Counted from the stretch's first letter, positions 18,201 through 25,673 are shown. The stretch is DNA of 64,000 nucleotides from Paenibacillus campinasensis (GCF_002272015.1 NZ_NPBY01000038.1:159835-223834); one strand, 5' to 3'. Numbers and translations are program-made. The notes: a model not told the origin generated them from the sequence alone.

Positions 18201-19530
18201 GGTCCTGATGCACGGAGGCAGCCATGACATTCGTGCCGTCGACCAGCAAGGCAGGGTCGATCTCAAACACATATGCGTTTCTTTCGTCTCCAACCGCAGT
18301 AGATGCCGTTGTTCTATACGTAATCTCGCCGCTCGGCATGTTGGTGCGGTATACTTCCTGCCCATTCAGGTAGATGACCGCTCCGTCGTCCCGAATCAAG
18401 GAAGCTTCCAGCTGTTTAATTGCAGCTGCATCGGTTACTTGGAACTCCTGACGGAAATACGTTGTTAAATGTTTGTTCCCTGCATCCGAGCCATACCCGA
18501 TCCAGGTGTTCAAGTCTTGGCCTTTGCCGCTGCCTGCATACCCAAGCGGGGCAGGGGCCTTCTTCCAGCTGCTGTCATCGAAATTCGGCTCCTTCCAGGC
18601 CGTGCCTTGATCCGAGCCGTCATCCAAATAAGTCCACTGACTATCCTTCTCGATAAAATGGAGTCCAGCCGCAAGGATGGCGGCGCCTGCTGCTCCAACG
18701 TTGATGACCGCAGCGGCTTGATGAGCCCCGTCCTCTGTTGTCACTGTAACAACCGTGCTGCCTTCGGATACGCCGGTAACGAGACCATTCGCATCGACCC
18801 CAGCCACGGCAGGGTTATCTGATGACCAGATCAGATTTGGCGTAGCGGCTCCTGGCGGTGAGAGGATGGCCGACAGCTGCTCTGTTTCACCTTCCAACAG
18901 ATCCAGATTCGGCTTGTCGATGCGAATGCCATCCGGCTGCACCGCCGATGCACCAACCATCGAACCCCAAGCCTGGAACTCGTAAATATTCGCTGCATAC
19001 CCTCCCGTCGCAGCATCCGCCGCGCCAGGATCCGTAATGTTCAGTTTAAAATATCTTGCCTGAACAGGGACGCTCAGCGTATGTGCAGTCTCTTGATATG
19101 TATTGCCTGTCACCGTTACTGCCGGCGTCCAGTTCACATCATCGGTGCTCACTTCAATCGAATAGTCCCGGGTATTGTAGCTGTCCGGTTCACCGGCTGC
19201 TCCTGCATGAAACAGCACGAATTGGCGCACGAGAGCCTCAGCGCCAACGTCTACCTTAATCCAATACGGGTTCGCTGGATCCGGCAGGCTTGAACCTCCT
19301 GCATAGCTCCATTTCCCGCTGTTCTTGCTGCCGTCGATTGCTTTAGACGGAGCGAAGTCATCCGATATGTATCCGTTCGCCGTTGCCGTGACTCCTGCTC
19401 CGGCGAATACATTCGTATCTGTGGCTGCCACGCCAGCCATCTGCGCCGGACTGTACCCTGCTGGCAGCAGAGAGGTCAATAACATAACTATGGCAAGCAC
19501 ACGGCTTGTCAGCGTGATCCTCTTCTTCAC
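15271..19530 (-). CDS. Secreted multidomain purple-acid-phosphatase-like metallophosphoesterase
   Basis: 1419 residues from GTG 19530 (TAGGAGGG upstream). After a signal peptide: F5/8-type C domain (about 45-190), Big2-like Ig repeat (about 200-280), the same jelly-roll module as in GH92 (about 290-460), PA14 (about 475-610), a PAP N-terminal Fn3 domain (about 690-835), calcineurin-like phosphoesterase (about 840-1100), another Fn3 domain and a C-terminal module shared with GH92 (about 1215-1419). Metal-site motifs are in order: YMTDSQGG, PGDMVDVGD, IGNHEG, AFHKAIY and LQGHDHTF. First gene of the operon with the SLH and GH92 proteins. Probable extracellular phosphomonoesterase or phosphodiesterase acting on glycan-linked phosphate. 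Confidence 0.92.
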   Translation of the reverse strand: MKKRITLTSRVLAIVMLLTSLLPAGYSPAQMAGVAATDTNVFAGAGVTATANGYISDDFAPSKAIDGSKNSGKWSYAGGSSLPDPANPYWIKVDVGAEALVRQFVLFHAGAAGEPDSYNTRDYSIEVSTDDVNWTPAVTVTGNTYQETAHTLSVPVQARYFKLNITDPGAADAATGGYAANIYEFQAWGSMVGASAVQPDGIRIDKPNLDLLEGETEQLSAILSPPGAATPNLIWSSDNPAVAGVDANGLVTGVSEGSTVVTVTTEDGAHQAAAVINVGAAGAAILAAGLHFIEKDSQWTYLDDGSDQGTAWKEPNFDDSSWKKAPAPLGYAGSGKGQDLNTWIGYGSDAGNKHLTTYFRQEFQVTDAAAIKQLEASLIRDDGAVIYLNGQEVYRTNMPSGEITYRTTASTAVGDERNAYVFEIDPALLVDGTNVMAASVHQDRGASSDLFFSLELKGSDSAPPVVGKDNGLLGEYYTGRSNFDFGDHKGTAIDSRIEFRNLDPILQSLTGQADNANVRWTGQIMPPQTDDYTFYMIGDNGFRLWIDDQLIIDHWVNDWDIEQTSTPIHLNGGQKYKIKIEYFEDYGGSNLYLRWSTPSMAKEIVPDHVFYLPEDYNGPVAATVMADGLNISLEMLSDLGALPGALQDHITVTADDTQLTLLDVLQDRDPSLMTVQVAEAITPIRRVNIAYDGLAGLQLADGTNVGSFAFTAINQSEVVDYTPFDIAMSLHGDAKTRRSFAWYSQYPNPATAPAGIRDSEVQVVRAGESFDSPTMKSFRGTSEEIHVRVTRSTNANYLSHKVVVEGLEPGTTYQYRLGSGGYWSKHGQFTTEREEENEFSFLYMTDSQGGNTDDYKAWADTVRAGVQNFPDSKFLLMPGDMVDVGDLEEQWHDYFTQPQDELMNLPLMTTIGNHEGPYNNNFYYHFNLPDNSFTDSNPAGAVYSFDYGPAHFMVLNTGDIPWDNAQKSSFEKQIEWLRKEVAQTDKKWKVVAFHKAIYSVGGHALDRDILELRETLYPIMDELGIDLVLQGHDHTFMRSFQMYGDKPVQNVVTDSNGNVIDPDGTLYLINNAAGRKYYGVRGDVDKYYAAKYSQPYKPMYTGIKVTEDSLTLQTYITGESAPMDEYTIVRNDGRPDAVEGLSAGKSGNGRAVLSWSMPQTVDAEDPIRGFRIHEVNGQLGPNWSAYIPVEAGKTSYQYEVPGTTPNEAYEFAVTTVDKRDNSAAVKVAVSGNVPAAPTAPVVDDGHNTFGWTHVPGYEQPSDYEFSVDGGTSWQPVTANPQPVGDGNYPAGEVMVRVQADAASGRQAGLPLASDKPFTENSLHETFQLSGEVTRDGQLKVDVKVARAAEYSGDPYVVFELMDGNTPLLINAIPIRQDVLEVSQYFNVNGSQYSVKVFVFDEFNSDPEVPIHLAKPIELR

Positions 19531-19830
19531 TTTCTCTGTTCCCTCCTAAAACATTATAATGTTCGTACATAAGGGTACGTGCTTCTCTCCAGACATTCAA
19601 TCCATGCATTGTAAAGTGACGAACAATTCTGTGTAAATATTTGAATATGCATATGCGCATTTCGAGATGGAAGGAATTTCCTTATTATGTTCGATCACAA
19701 TAAACACGCTTACATTTCCAGTTGGTTGTTAGATACTATGAGAGACTTACTTATTATAGAAGGAAAAAAATAAACAGGATTAGGGGGGAGTTCGTGGGAA
19801 GGGGAACAGACGACAAACAACTATCTGACC
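19531..19830. other. Upstream region of the phosphoesterase-SLH-GH92 operon
   Basis: AT-rich non-coding stretch of about 300 bases that must carry the operon promoter. It contains the perfect 12-base palindrome ACATTATAATGT at 19551-19562, directly upstream of the ribosome site. No convincing -35/-10 pair with standard spacing was picked out, and no gene is seen. Confidence 0.45.
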
Positions 19831-19858
19831 AAATAAAAAAGCAGCGACCTTCGCTGCA
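19831..19858 (-). terminator. Intrinsic terminator
   Basis: Stem GCAGCGA / TCGCTGC with a three-base loop; read on the minus strand it is followed by TTTTTTATTT. It ends transcription of the gene at 19922. Confidence 0.85.
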
Positions 19859-19921
19859 CGTTAATATGATTTCAATTCGTCAAAACGATTCTATGTCATA
19901 TTCAATTCCGACCGATCATAC

Positions 19922-20359
19922 TTAATGCCTGCGATAATGGTAGAGGACCGTTCGATAGATTTGACCGGAAAAGATTCGGAACCCGAATGCGCGGCCCGAC
20001 CACTTCCGCAAAATTCCGCAAAATTGCTTCCACTCGGCGGGGTAAGCATTCAGACCCGTGATCCGTTTCCGTTGATCGCCCCATTCAATCTCCAGGCTCC
20101 AATGGGTTCCTTCACTGGCCCCAAGGTCCACATAATGATCATGCCAGTTAAAGATCCGGCAGTTTCGAAGGTCCTCTACGAGAGCAAGCTTGCTCTCCAT
20201 TCCTGTCAGGGGCCGCGGGCTGATCTCGGCAACAATGCCTTGTTCCGATAGCTCCCAATAGATTTCTCCTGCTGCGAAATCAATCACGATGGTGCATCCG
20301 GGACCCAAGGAGCCTCGGATTGTAGCCATCATTCTCGTTAATTGCCTGTACTGATCCAT
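19922..20359 (-). CDS. Unknown protein, 145 residues
   Basis: I choose ATG 20359 (MDQYRQLTRMMATIRG) because AGGAAGGGG sits seven bases upstream; the frame is open 48 bases further. Soluble, with ten tryptophan/histidine-rich positions, including IFNWHDHYVDLG and SLEIEWGDQRKRITGLN. No signal peptide, membrane helix or known motif is recognised. It is followed by a strong terminator and preceded by the Spo0E gene 117 bases upstream, on the same strand. I cannot assign a function. Confidence 0.65.
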   Translation of the reverse strand: MDQYRQLTRMMATIRGSLGPGCTIVIDFAAGEIYWELSEQGIVAEISPRPLTGMESKLALVEDLRNCRIFNWHDHYVDLGASEGTHWSLEIEWGDQRKRITGLNAYPAEWKQFCGILRKWSGRAFGFRIFSGQIYRTVLYHYRRH

Positions 20360-20476
20360 CCATAGTCCCCTTCCTGATGTCATGATTCCGAGGCAGAACC
20401 CTCTCATTCTTCAAGTGAGCGATCTCCGTCGAATACCCTTGTCTATCCGAATCCGCTCAGGAATTAAACGTCTTAT

Positions 20477-20656
20477 TTACGCAATGGGTTTCACATTTTT
20501 ACGGTACGTTGATCGATAATATCGGTTGAGAAGCTCGTCCAGTTCCATAGATTGCTTAAGGACCCTCGGATGCCGCAAACCATACTGCTGCTCCATCTGA
20601 TACAGCAGTTGTCTAGCATCTTCTATTCGCTGCAGCATCACGTCAGTATACATCAT
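20477..20656 (-). CDS. Spo0E-family phospho-Spo0A phosphatase
   Basis: 59 residues from ATG 20656; GAGGAGG stands six bases upstream, and an upstream in-frame GTG overlaps that ribosome site and is unlikely. Length, two amphipathic helices and the SMELDELLNRYY block (Spo0E signature SxxxD) identify the family, which dephosphorylates Spo0A-P and delays sporulation. The N-terminal helix reads MLQRIEDARQLLYQME. The stretch upstream is AT-rich and contains an Fnr/Crp-type box about 97 bases before the start, so oxygen-linked control of sporulation entry is conceivable. Confidence 0.85.
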   Translation of the reverse strand: MMYTDVMLQRIEDARQLLYQMEQQYGLRHPRVLKQSMELDELLNRYYRSTYRKNVKPIA

Positions 20657-20752
20657 CGCTCGCACCTCCTCGTGTAATATTTTAGAATATAATGTAAAAA
20701 TAATGTTTTTAGTTTGTAATGCATTGTTTCTGTTTATACACTAGAGTGTGCC

Positions 20753-20768
20753 AGTGATGGTTGTCACA
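20753..20768 (-). promoter_or_regulatory. Fnr/Crp-type box TGTGA-N6-TCACT
   Basis: Minus-strand sequence TGTGACAACCATCACT, an exact match to the TGTGA-N6-TCACT box known for Bacillus subtilis Fnr. It lies upstream of the spo0E-like gene in the same orientation. A second exact copy of the motif occurs at 25519. Binding is inferred. Confidence 0.5.
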
Positions 20769-20833
20769 TCCATTCTTACCGAGTCGAACGGAATCGAATG
20801 GTTAATGTCATGTAAAGTCAATAGGGCGGGATG

Positions 20834-20868
20834 TAAAAAAACAAGCCATAGGAGAATGACTCCTATGA
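20834..20868 (-). terminator. Intrinsic terminator of the XRE-type regulator gene
   Basis: Stem CATAGGAG / CTCCTATG with a five-base loop, followed on the minus strand by GGCTTGTTTTTTT. It lies 38 bases beyond the stop at 20907. Confidence 0.85.
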
Positions 20869-20906
20869 CTTATATTTAGGGCTGCTAGATTCAATCTTTA
20901 CTATTT

Positions 20907-22313
20907 TCACAGCCATTCAGAAATCTCTTGGCCGGATAATCCTTCTTGTTGGCCAAGCATGCTTATTATTCCTAAAATCAACAACCGCCAATGATGGGAG
21001 TGATTCTCTCCGTTACTGCTAGAATGATTTCCATCCCACTCCGTAGAGCTCCGAGTCGCCCAAATCCTATTAATTCTTGTTGCTGCCCTCAATCCTTCCA
21101 GCAAGTAATCAACGACGACTTCATACCGCTGCTTGTTTAAATGATAAATCGCCAGCTCAATCACAAAACGAATATAGCGATCGGATGCTACTTGTTCGTT
21201 GTAGGTGCCAGTTAGCCCTTTACCGGTAGCAAATTCAGAAATTTGCTGTTCGAACTTCTTCAAGACCGAATCGATATCTAAACCGAAACGGTTGGCCGCT
21301 TGAAGTATCTTGTAAAGTGCGGGCAATATCTCATCAGGCCTGACCTCAATGTAGGCCACATATTCAGGAAGAACTTCAACATCCCCCATCATGAGTTTGT
21401 ACATATACCTATTGGCAGTTGCCCACATCTTGTATTGTGCTATGATCTGACGAGCTTCCTCTGAATCTTCTACTACCCAGTCAAGATCACTGTACAGAGA
21501 TACATAACTAAGAGCCTGCTCGTACTCGCCTCGCGCATCACTAACCCCGGACCGCAACAGGTAGGAATAAATGATATATAGAAATAAAGGTTTCTTCGGT
21601 TCCTTATGCAATACACGTCTTCTCGACGTCTGATACTTGTTCCGGTATAAGATACTGGCCTTTCTCCCCATCTTCTCTGCAATTTCATCTACTTTACCCC
21701 ATCGCCCGAGAGCCGCATATATATTAGCAAGGTCTTTCAATGCGTCGAGCTGGTCGATCTCATCCAAACGTTCTACAAAACCTTCAAACTTCGTAGCTGC
21801 TTGTAAATTGAGCTGTTGATTGGAGCCGACTGAAATCGAAAATAACCTGTACTGGCATAAAGCAAGCCGTTCAGAATGCTGATATTTCTCACTTTCAGCC
21901 ACACATTCATAGATGATCGCTGCCGCTGATTCGTTTCCCTGTTGATACCAATCTTCAGCAGTATCGAACAATAGTGGGAGATAGATAAGACTGTCCATCA
22001 TCAATTGAACAATCTTATGGATGCAATCGAGTTTGTCCAGTTCCGCACAGCGGTATAGGAAAGGGCGTAACCGACGCCAATTAGGTGAATAACGAAAGCA
22101 CTCCTCAACATACAGCTCGTATAGCGCTCCCTCGGGGAGCTCCATGCCGGACGTAATACGATCGAGTTGTTGCATTGATATTGGCCGAGTACCATTAATA
22201 ATAGAACTAATCGTCCCAGAGTTGGTATTGGATATCTCAGCAAAGCGATTGATGGTCAACCCCTTAGTTCGAAGATAATCCTCTAATTGTGATCGTATCG
22301 TGGTTGTTGTATT
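20907..22313 (-). CDS. XRE-type HTH regulator with helical-repeat C-terminal domain
   Basis: 468 residues. TTG 22313 (MNTTTTIRSQLEDYL) is preferred since TTGGAGG lies nine bases upstream; an ATG 30 bases earlier has no ribosome site. Residues about 1-65 form an XRE helix-turn-helix (INRFAEISNTNSGTISSIINGTRPIS). The remaining 400 residues are all-helical, with tetratricopeptide-like periodicity, no enzyme motif and no membrane segment. This is the form of RRNPP peptide-responsive regulators, although no small exported signal-peptide gene was found next to it. A strong promoter sits at 22379-22406 and a terminator at 20834. It is followed by the Spo0E gene. Target genes unknown. Confidence 0.75.
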   Translation of the reverse strand, partial: NTTTTIRSQLEDYLRTKGLTINRFAEISNTNSGTISSIINGTRPISMQQLDRITSGMELPEGALYELYVEECFRYSPNWRRLRPFLYRCAELDKLDCIHKIVQLMMDSLIYLPLLFDTAEDWYQQGNESAAAIIYECVAESEKYQHSERLALCQYRLFSISVGSNQQLNLQAATKFEGFVERLDEIDQLDALKDLANIYAALGRWGKVDEIAEKMGRKASILYRNKYQTSRRRVLHKEPKKPLFLYIIYSYLLRSGVSDARGEYEQALSYVSLYSDLDWVVEDSEEARQIIAQYKMWATANRYMYKLMMGDVEVLPEYVAYIEVRPDEILPALYKILQAANRFGLDIDSVLKKFEQQISEFATGKGLTGTYNEQVASDRYIRFVIELAIYHLNKQRYEVVVDYLLEGLRAATRINRIWATRSSTEWDGNHSSSNGENHSHHWRLLILGIISMLGQQEGLSGQEISEWL

Positions 22314-22378
22314 CAAATGGAACAACCTCCAACAAGACCCCACACGGAATCCATATTATGGAATAATAATTAGTTCCA

Positions 22379-22406
22379 GTATTACTGTTCAATTCTTGCA
22401 TGTCAA
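22379..22406 (-). promoter_or_regulatory. SigA-type promoter of the XRE regulator
   Basis: Minus strand: -35 TTGACA (22401-22406), 16-base spacer, -10 TAATAC (22379-22384). It precedes the TTG start by about 65 bases. Confidence 0.6.
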
Positions 22407-22440
22407 CTCTCAAGCTTAATTTCTATAATTTTTCCATAAT

Positions 22441-22479
22441 AAAAAACAAGCCCCGATATCTATCGATATCGAAGCTTGT
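22441..22479 (-). terminator. Intrinsic terminator of the thiamine operon
   Basis: Long stem made of CAAGCTTCGATATC and GATATCGGGGCTTG around a GATA loop, then TTTTTTATT on the minus strand. It lies just beyond thiD. Confidence 0.9.
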
Positions 22480-22531
22480 CTATCTATCTCGTCTACATAT
22501 TCAGCTATAATGCCTGATTGCTTGATCCTGA

Positions 22532-23362
22532 TTATACGAGCATCCCATTGCGGCGGCGGTAGGCCCAATGGTTGGTTGGACCATGACCGTGGCCGATTCC
22601 CAGCTCATCCTCAATCGCTGCCTGGATGAAGGCTTTGGCATCCAGAATCGCCTGCGATGGAGAGATGCCCTTCGCCAGACCGGCCGTAATTGCAGCTGAG
22701 AAAGTACAGCCTGTTCCGTGTGTATGCGTGGTCTTTACCCTTTTGCCGATCAGCTCGGTGAAGGATGAGCCGTCATAGAACAGGTCCAGCACCTGGCTGC
22801 TCCCGCCCTCTTCATCATGGCCGCCCTTGATGACAATCATCTTCGGCCCGGACTGATGAATACGTCTCGCAGCCTCTCGGCGGTCCTCCATCGTCCGAAT
22901 CTTCATATCCGCCAGCGCCTCCGCTTCCGGAATATTCGGCGTAACGACCATCGCTAGCGGCAGCAGCTCCTCCTTCAGCGCCTGGATCGCTTCCATCTGG
23001 AGCAGCTCCGCGCCTCCCTTGGCAATCATCACCGGATCAACGACCACCTTCTCCCAGCCAAAATCTCTTATTTGCTCCGCTACCAGCCGTATAATCTCGG
23101 CACTGAACAGCATCCCGGTCTTCAGCGCATCGACCCCGATATCGGTGCCGACCGCATGAATTTGCTCTGCAGATGCTTCCGCCGGCAGCGGATAGACCCC
23201 TTGGACGCCGAGCGTATTCTGTACCGTAATGGCCGTGATGGCCGACATGCCATAGGCTCCCAGCTCCTGAAAAGTCTTAAGATCCGCCTGGATACCGGCA
23301 CCGCCTCCGCTGTCGGAGCCCGCAATTGTCAGCGCTTTATATACCCTGTGCTCATTCATCAT
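22532..23362 (-). CDS. thiD: Hydroxymethylpyrimidine/phosphomethylpyrimidine kinase
   Basis: 276 residues. It phosphorylates HMP and HMP-P to HMP-PP for thiamine synthesis in the cytoplasm. Seen: ALTIAGSDSGGGAGIQADLKTF at the N-terminus (substrate-binding region), VVDPVMIAKGGAELL in the middle, and the anion-hole region THGTGCTFSAAITAGLAKG near residue 210-230. Length is normal. The start overlaps the thiM stop by four bases. It is the last gene of the TPP-riboswitch operon. ThiE, which would join the products of ThiD and ThiM, is not in the window. Confidence 0.96.
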   Translation of the reverse strand: MMNEHRVYKALTIAGSDSGGGAGIQADLKTFQELGAYGMSAITAITVQNTLGVQGVYPLPAEASAEQIHAVGTDIGVDALKTGMLFSAEIIRLVAEQIRDFGWEKVVVDPVMIAKGGAELLQMEAIQALKEELLPLAMVVTPNIPEAEALADMKIRTMEDRREAARRIHQSGPKMIVIKGGHDEEGGSSQVLDLFYDGSSFTELIGKRVKTTHTHGTGCTFSAAITAGLAKGISPSQAILDAKAFIQAAIEDELGIGHGHGPTNHWAYRRRNGMLV

Positions 23363-24201
23363 GATGTTATTCCCCCCGTTGCCGCATAATCCTGCACCGT
23401 CGCATGCCCGGTCAGCGAGTCCGGTGCAAGCCGGTCCAGTTCATCCAGGAAGGCTGTCTGGAAGCTGCCCGGCCCCAGACCTGTCGTGCGTGCCCCCGCT
23501 CGGGAAGCCGCTGCCCCGTAGAAGGCCAGCCCAGCTGTACCGGCAAGCAGCACGTCCGGCTCCACCGCGGCAAAGGCGCCAAGCACCGAGGTCAATAGAC
23601 AGCCTGCTCCCGTTATCTTAGTCAGTCTGGCATCTCCGCCGCGAACCACCCGTAACGTGTCCCCATCTGTAATGACATCCTCCGCTCCGGTAATGGCCAC
23701 GACGGTGTCCAGCTTGCGTGAAGCCCGAACTGCAAGCTCGGTATGGCCGCTGCTCGATTCGTCATCCCCTGCATCCACGCCGCGAATGCTCCGGCTCTCT
23801 CCGATCAGATGGGCGATTTCAGCCGCATTGCCTCTGACCAGCGCAACGTTGACCTCTTGCATAATTCGAAGCGACGACTCCGTACGGAAAGGGGTTGCCC
23901 CGGCGCCAACCGGGTCCAGCAAGACCGGTACGCCGTGAGCATTGGCGGATCGCCCAGCAATAATCATCGCATCGACCTGTTCACGGCTGAGCGTCCCAAT
24001 GTTCAGCACGAGGGCACCGGCGATCTTGGCCATATCGGCCACTTCCTCCGGAGCATAAGCCATTACAGGCGAAGCGCCCAGCGCATAAAGGCCATTTGCC
24101 GTAAAATTCGTAACAACGACGTTGGTCATGTTATGAACGAGCGGCTTCTCATTTCGCACCTTAGTGAGAAGTCCAGAAAGCTTTTGTTCCAACAGACTCA
24201 T
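23359..24201 (-). CDS. thiM: Hydroxyethylthiazole kinase
   Basis: 280 residues. It phosphorylates the thiazole alcohol (THZ) in thiamine salvage. Family blocks: PLVHNMTNVVVTNFTANGLYALGASPVM (about 20-48, read as two adjoining motifs), LDPVGAGATPFR (about 95), TGAEDVITDG and the catalytic TKITGAGCLLTSVLGAF (about 195). Normal length. It lies between tenA and thiD in the operon, so salvage of both halves of thiamine is encoded together. The ATG has a good ribosome site (CAGGATGAT context). Confidence 0.96.
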   Translation of the reverse strand: MSLLEQKLSGLLTKVRNEKPLVHNMTNVVVTNFTANGLYALGASPVMAYAPEEVADMAKIAGALVLNIGTLSREQVDAMIIAGRSANAHGVPVLLDPVGAGATPFRTESSLRIMQEVNVALVRGNAAEIAHLIGESRSIRGVDAGDDESSSGHTELAVRASRKLDTVVAITGAEDVITDGDTLRVVRGGDARLTKITGAGCLLTSVLGAFAAVEPDVLLAGTAGLAFYGAAASRAGARTTGLGPGSFQTAFLDELDRLAPDSLTGHATVQDYAATGGITS

Positions 24202-24222
24202 ATCATCCTGCCTCCTACATAC

Positions 24223-24927
24223 TCAGATCGGCTGCACAGGCCGGGAGATCGCTTCCGGCATCGGCACCGGCCACGCCTCCAGCTTGTAAGCCATATCCCA
24301 GAACATATACTCCAGCTGGCAGCTGAGCATAAAATGCTCCTTCATCCGTCTGCGCTCATCCGCCGTTGCCGTTTCCGCCCAGGCATCCACCCTTTGACGG
24401 AATTTATCCGTGACGCCTCCCGCCCGGCTGCCGTAGAACTGAATCCATTCCTGGAACGGATGATTCTCATCCGGGTTCACTTCCTCCATCAGCCTGCGGC
24501 CGATTTCCAGGTACGTCCATGGGCATGGCAGCAGCACCGCCATAATCTCGCCCAGACTGCCCTCGTGCGCCACCGTCAGCATGTGACGGATATAGTGATG
24601 TGCGGAAGGCGCCAGCGGGTAACCCTGCAATTCCTCGTAACTGACGCCAGCGACCGTACAAAAATTATGATGCGGGTGAATCTCACTGTTCAGGATAAAC
24701 GAGATCTGCTCGTTAAATGCCGCGATGTCCTCCCGGTTCGCACATTTGGAAATCGCGATGCCATAAATCCGCATATAGGCATTTAAATACTCGAAATCCT
24801 GCTTGACGTAATGGGTCAGCTGCTCCTTGCCCAGCTGTCCTTTGGCAATACCTCTGACAAAGGGATGTTGAAAAATAGCCTCAAAAATACCGTCCGCCTC
24901 GCGGCGAAGCTCCTCTGAAAAACGCAT
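24223..24927 (-). CDS. tenA: Aminopyrimidine aminohydrolase / thiaminase II
   Basis: 234 residues from ATG 24927 (MRFSEELRREADGIF), chosen because CAGGAGGTGGGG stands before it. TenA deaminates aminopyrimidine breakdown products of thiamine to HMP and can cleave thiamine. The catalytic cysteine is in LLPCPWTYLEIG (about 133) and the conserved glutamate in CQLEYMFWDMA (about 205); HHNFCTVAGVSYEEL and YKQD-like DFEYLNAYMRIYG blocks are also present. First gene after the TPP riboswitch, which fits its role in salvage feeding ThiD. Confidence 0.95.
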   Translation of the reverse strand: MRFSEELRREADGIFEAIFQHPFVRGIAKGQLGKEQLTHYVKQDFEYLNAYMRIYGIAISKCANREDIAAFNEQISFILNSEIHPHHNFCTVAGVSYEELQGYPLAPSAHHYIRHMLTVAHEGSLGEIMAVLLPCPWTYLEIGRRLMEEVNPDENHPFQEWIQFYGSRAGGVTDKFRQRVDAWAETATADERRRMKEHFMLSCQLEYMFWDMAYKLEAWPVPMPEAISRPVQPI

Positions 24928-24992
24928 GTATACCCCACCTCCTGAAAAATAAAGAGCAGGGAGTCCCGTGATCACCGATTTTCGTGGACAAC

Positions 24993-25171
24993 CAAAAAAG
25001 CCGCCCCGAAAACTGGAGCGGCTTCATCGCATAGGACCGACAACGTCAAGTGACGCTGCCATCCCGTATTATGAAGGCTCCACTTTCCTACGCTAGTACG
25101 AACTAGATCAGGTTCAAAGGGTCCAGGATATGCTCCTGTCTCAGCCGCTGACGGCTCCCCTAGTGGACTTC
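24993..25171 (-). promoter_or_regulatory. TPP riboswitch with downstream intrinsic terminator
   Basis: On the minus strand the aptamer (25171 to about 25076) shows the conserved CTAGGGG, GGCTGAGA, CCCTTTGAACCTGATCTAG and GCGTAGGAAAGTGG blocks of THI elements. About 50 bases on, stem AGCCGCTCC / GGGGCGGCT followed by TTTTTTGG (24993-25024) is the terminator. Binding of thiamine pyrophosphate should favour this terminator and shut off tenA-thiM-thiD. Confidence 0.95.
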
Positions 25172-25188
25172 CTATTCTTTTGACTAAT

Positions 25189-25218
25189 ACTGTACAATAG
25201 GTTTTCTTCTGCTGTCAA
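25189..25218 (-). promoter_or_regulatory. SigA-type promoter of the thiamine operon
   Basis: Minus strand: -35 TTGACA (25213-25218), 18-base spacer, -10 TACAGT (25189-25194). Transcription would begin near 25182, just ahead of the TPP aptamer. Confidence 0.7.
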
Positions 25219-25241
25219 ACTTTCATTTGATGGCTACTGGT

Positions 25242-25418
25242 TTACCATTTGCCGACGCGGACTGACCGATTTCTTTTGCGACGACGAAGAATACCGAGCG
25301 GGTTCTTCTCCTTCTGTCTTTCTTCATACAGCTGCCGGACCCCGCGCATCAGCAGTTTGTATCTCATATCATCATTGTGGCTGAACTTTCTCATTTCTTC
25401 GAAATACTCTTTTGTCAT
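25242..25418 (-). CDS. Small basic protein, unknown
   Basis: 58 residues from ATG 25418 (MTKEYFEEMRKFSHND) with AGGGTG seven bases upstream; two other in-frame starts lie within nine bases. The N-terminal half is acidic and helical; the C-terminal half ends in an Arg/Lys-rich tail (LRRRKRNRSVRVGKW), suggesting nucleic-acid or membrane-surface binding. It lies alone between the thiamine operon promoter and the P450 gene. The same AT-rich upstream region carries an Fnr-type box about 100 bases before the start. No family recognised. Confidence 0.55.
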   Translation of the reverse strand: MTKEYFEEMRKFSHNDDMRYKLLMRGVRQLYEERQKEKNPLGILRRRKRNRSVRVGKW

Positions 25419-25518
25419 GGACATCACCCTAATTACATAAGTCTATAGACCTAGGTTATAGGATGCTGCTATACAATTTCTTTACATGGGTGCCGATTCG
25501 TGTCCAAATGCAGGTCAA

Positions 25519-25534
25519 AGTGACGTCCGTCACA
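25519..25534 (-). promoter_or_regulatory. Fnr/Crp-type box TGTGA-N6-TCACT
   Basis: Minus-strand TGTGACGGACGTCACT; the 14 inner bases are a near-perfect palindrome. It lies between the divergent small gene (25418) and the P450 gene (25674). For the small gene a possible -10 TTGTAT at 25471-25476 would put the box near -62, a class I activator position. Binding is inferred. Confidence 0.5.
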
Positions 25535-25570
25535 ATTTTGTCATAAAGATACTCTTTACAAATAAAGGTT

Positions 25571-25598
25571 TTGACAATTAAAAAATGGAATATATATC
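25571..25598 (+). promoter_or_regulatory. SigA-type promoter of the P450 gene
   Basis: -35 TTGACA (25571-25576), 16-base spacer, -10 TATATC (25593-25598) about 75 bases before the chosen ATG. Confidence 0.6.
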
Positions 25599-25673
25599 AT
25601 GTGCTTTATCCCAGAAGTTCGCATATCACAGCGGCGATTCGTGAGCAAGGTGCCGCACAGAAAGGAGATCGTC

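Noticed and set aside
19722..19925. 67-residue plus-strand frame in the gap upstream of the phosphoesterase operon
   Set aside because: Runs through the terminator hairpin at 19831-19858, no ribosome site at the GTG/TTG starts, and basic low-information product.
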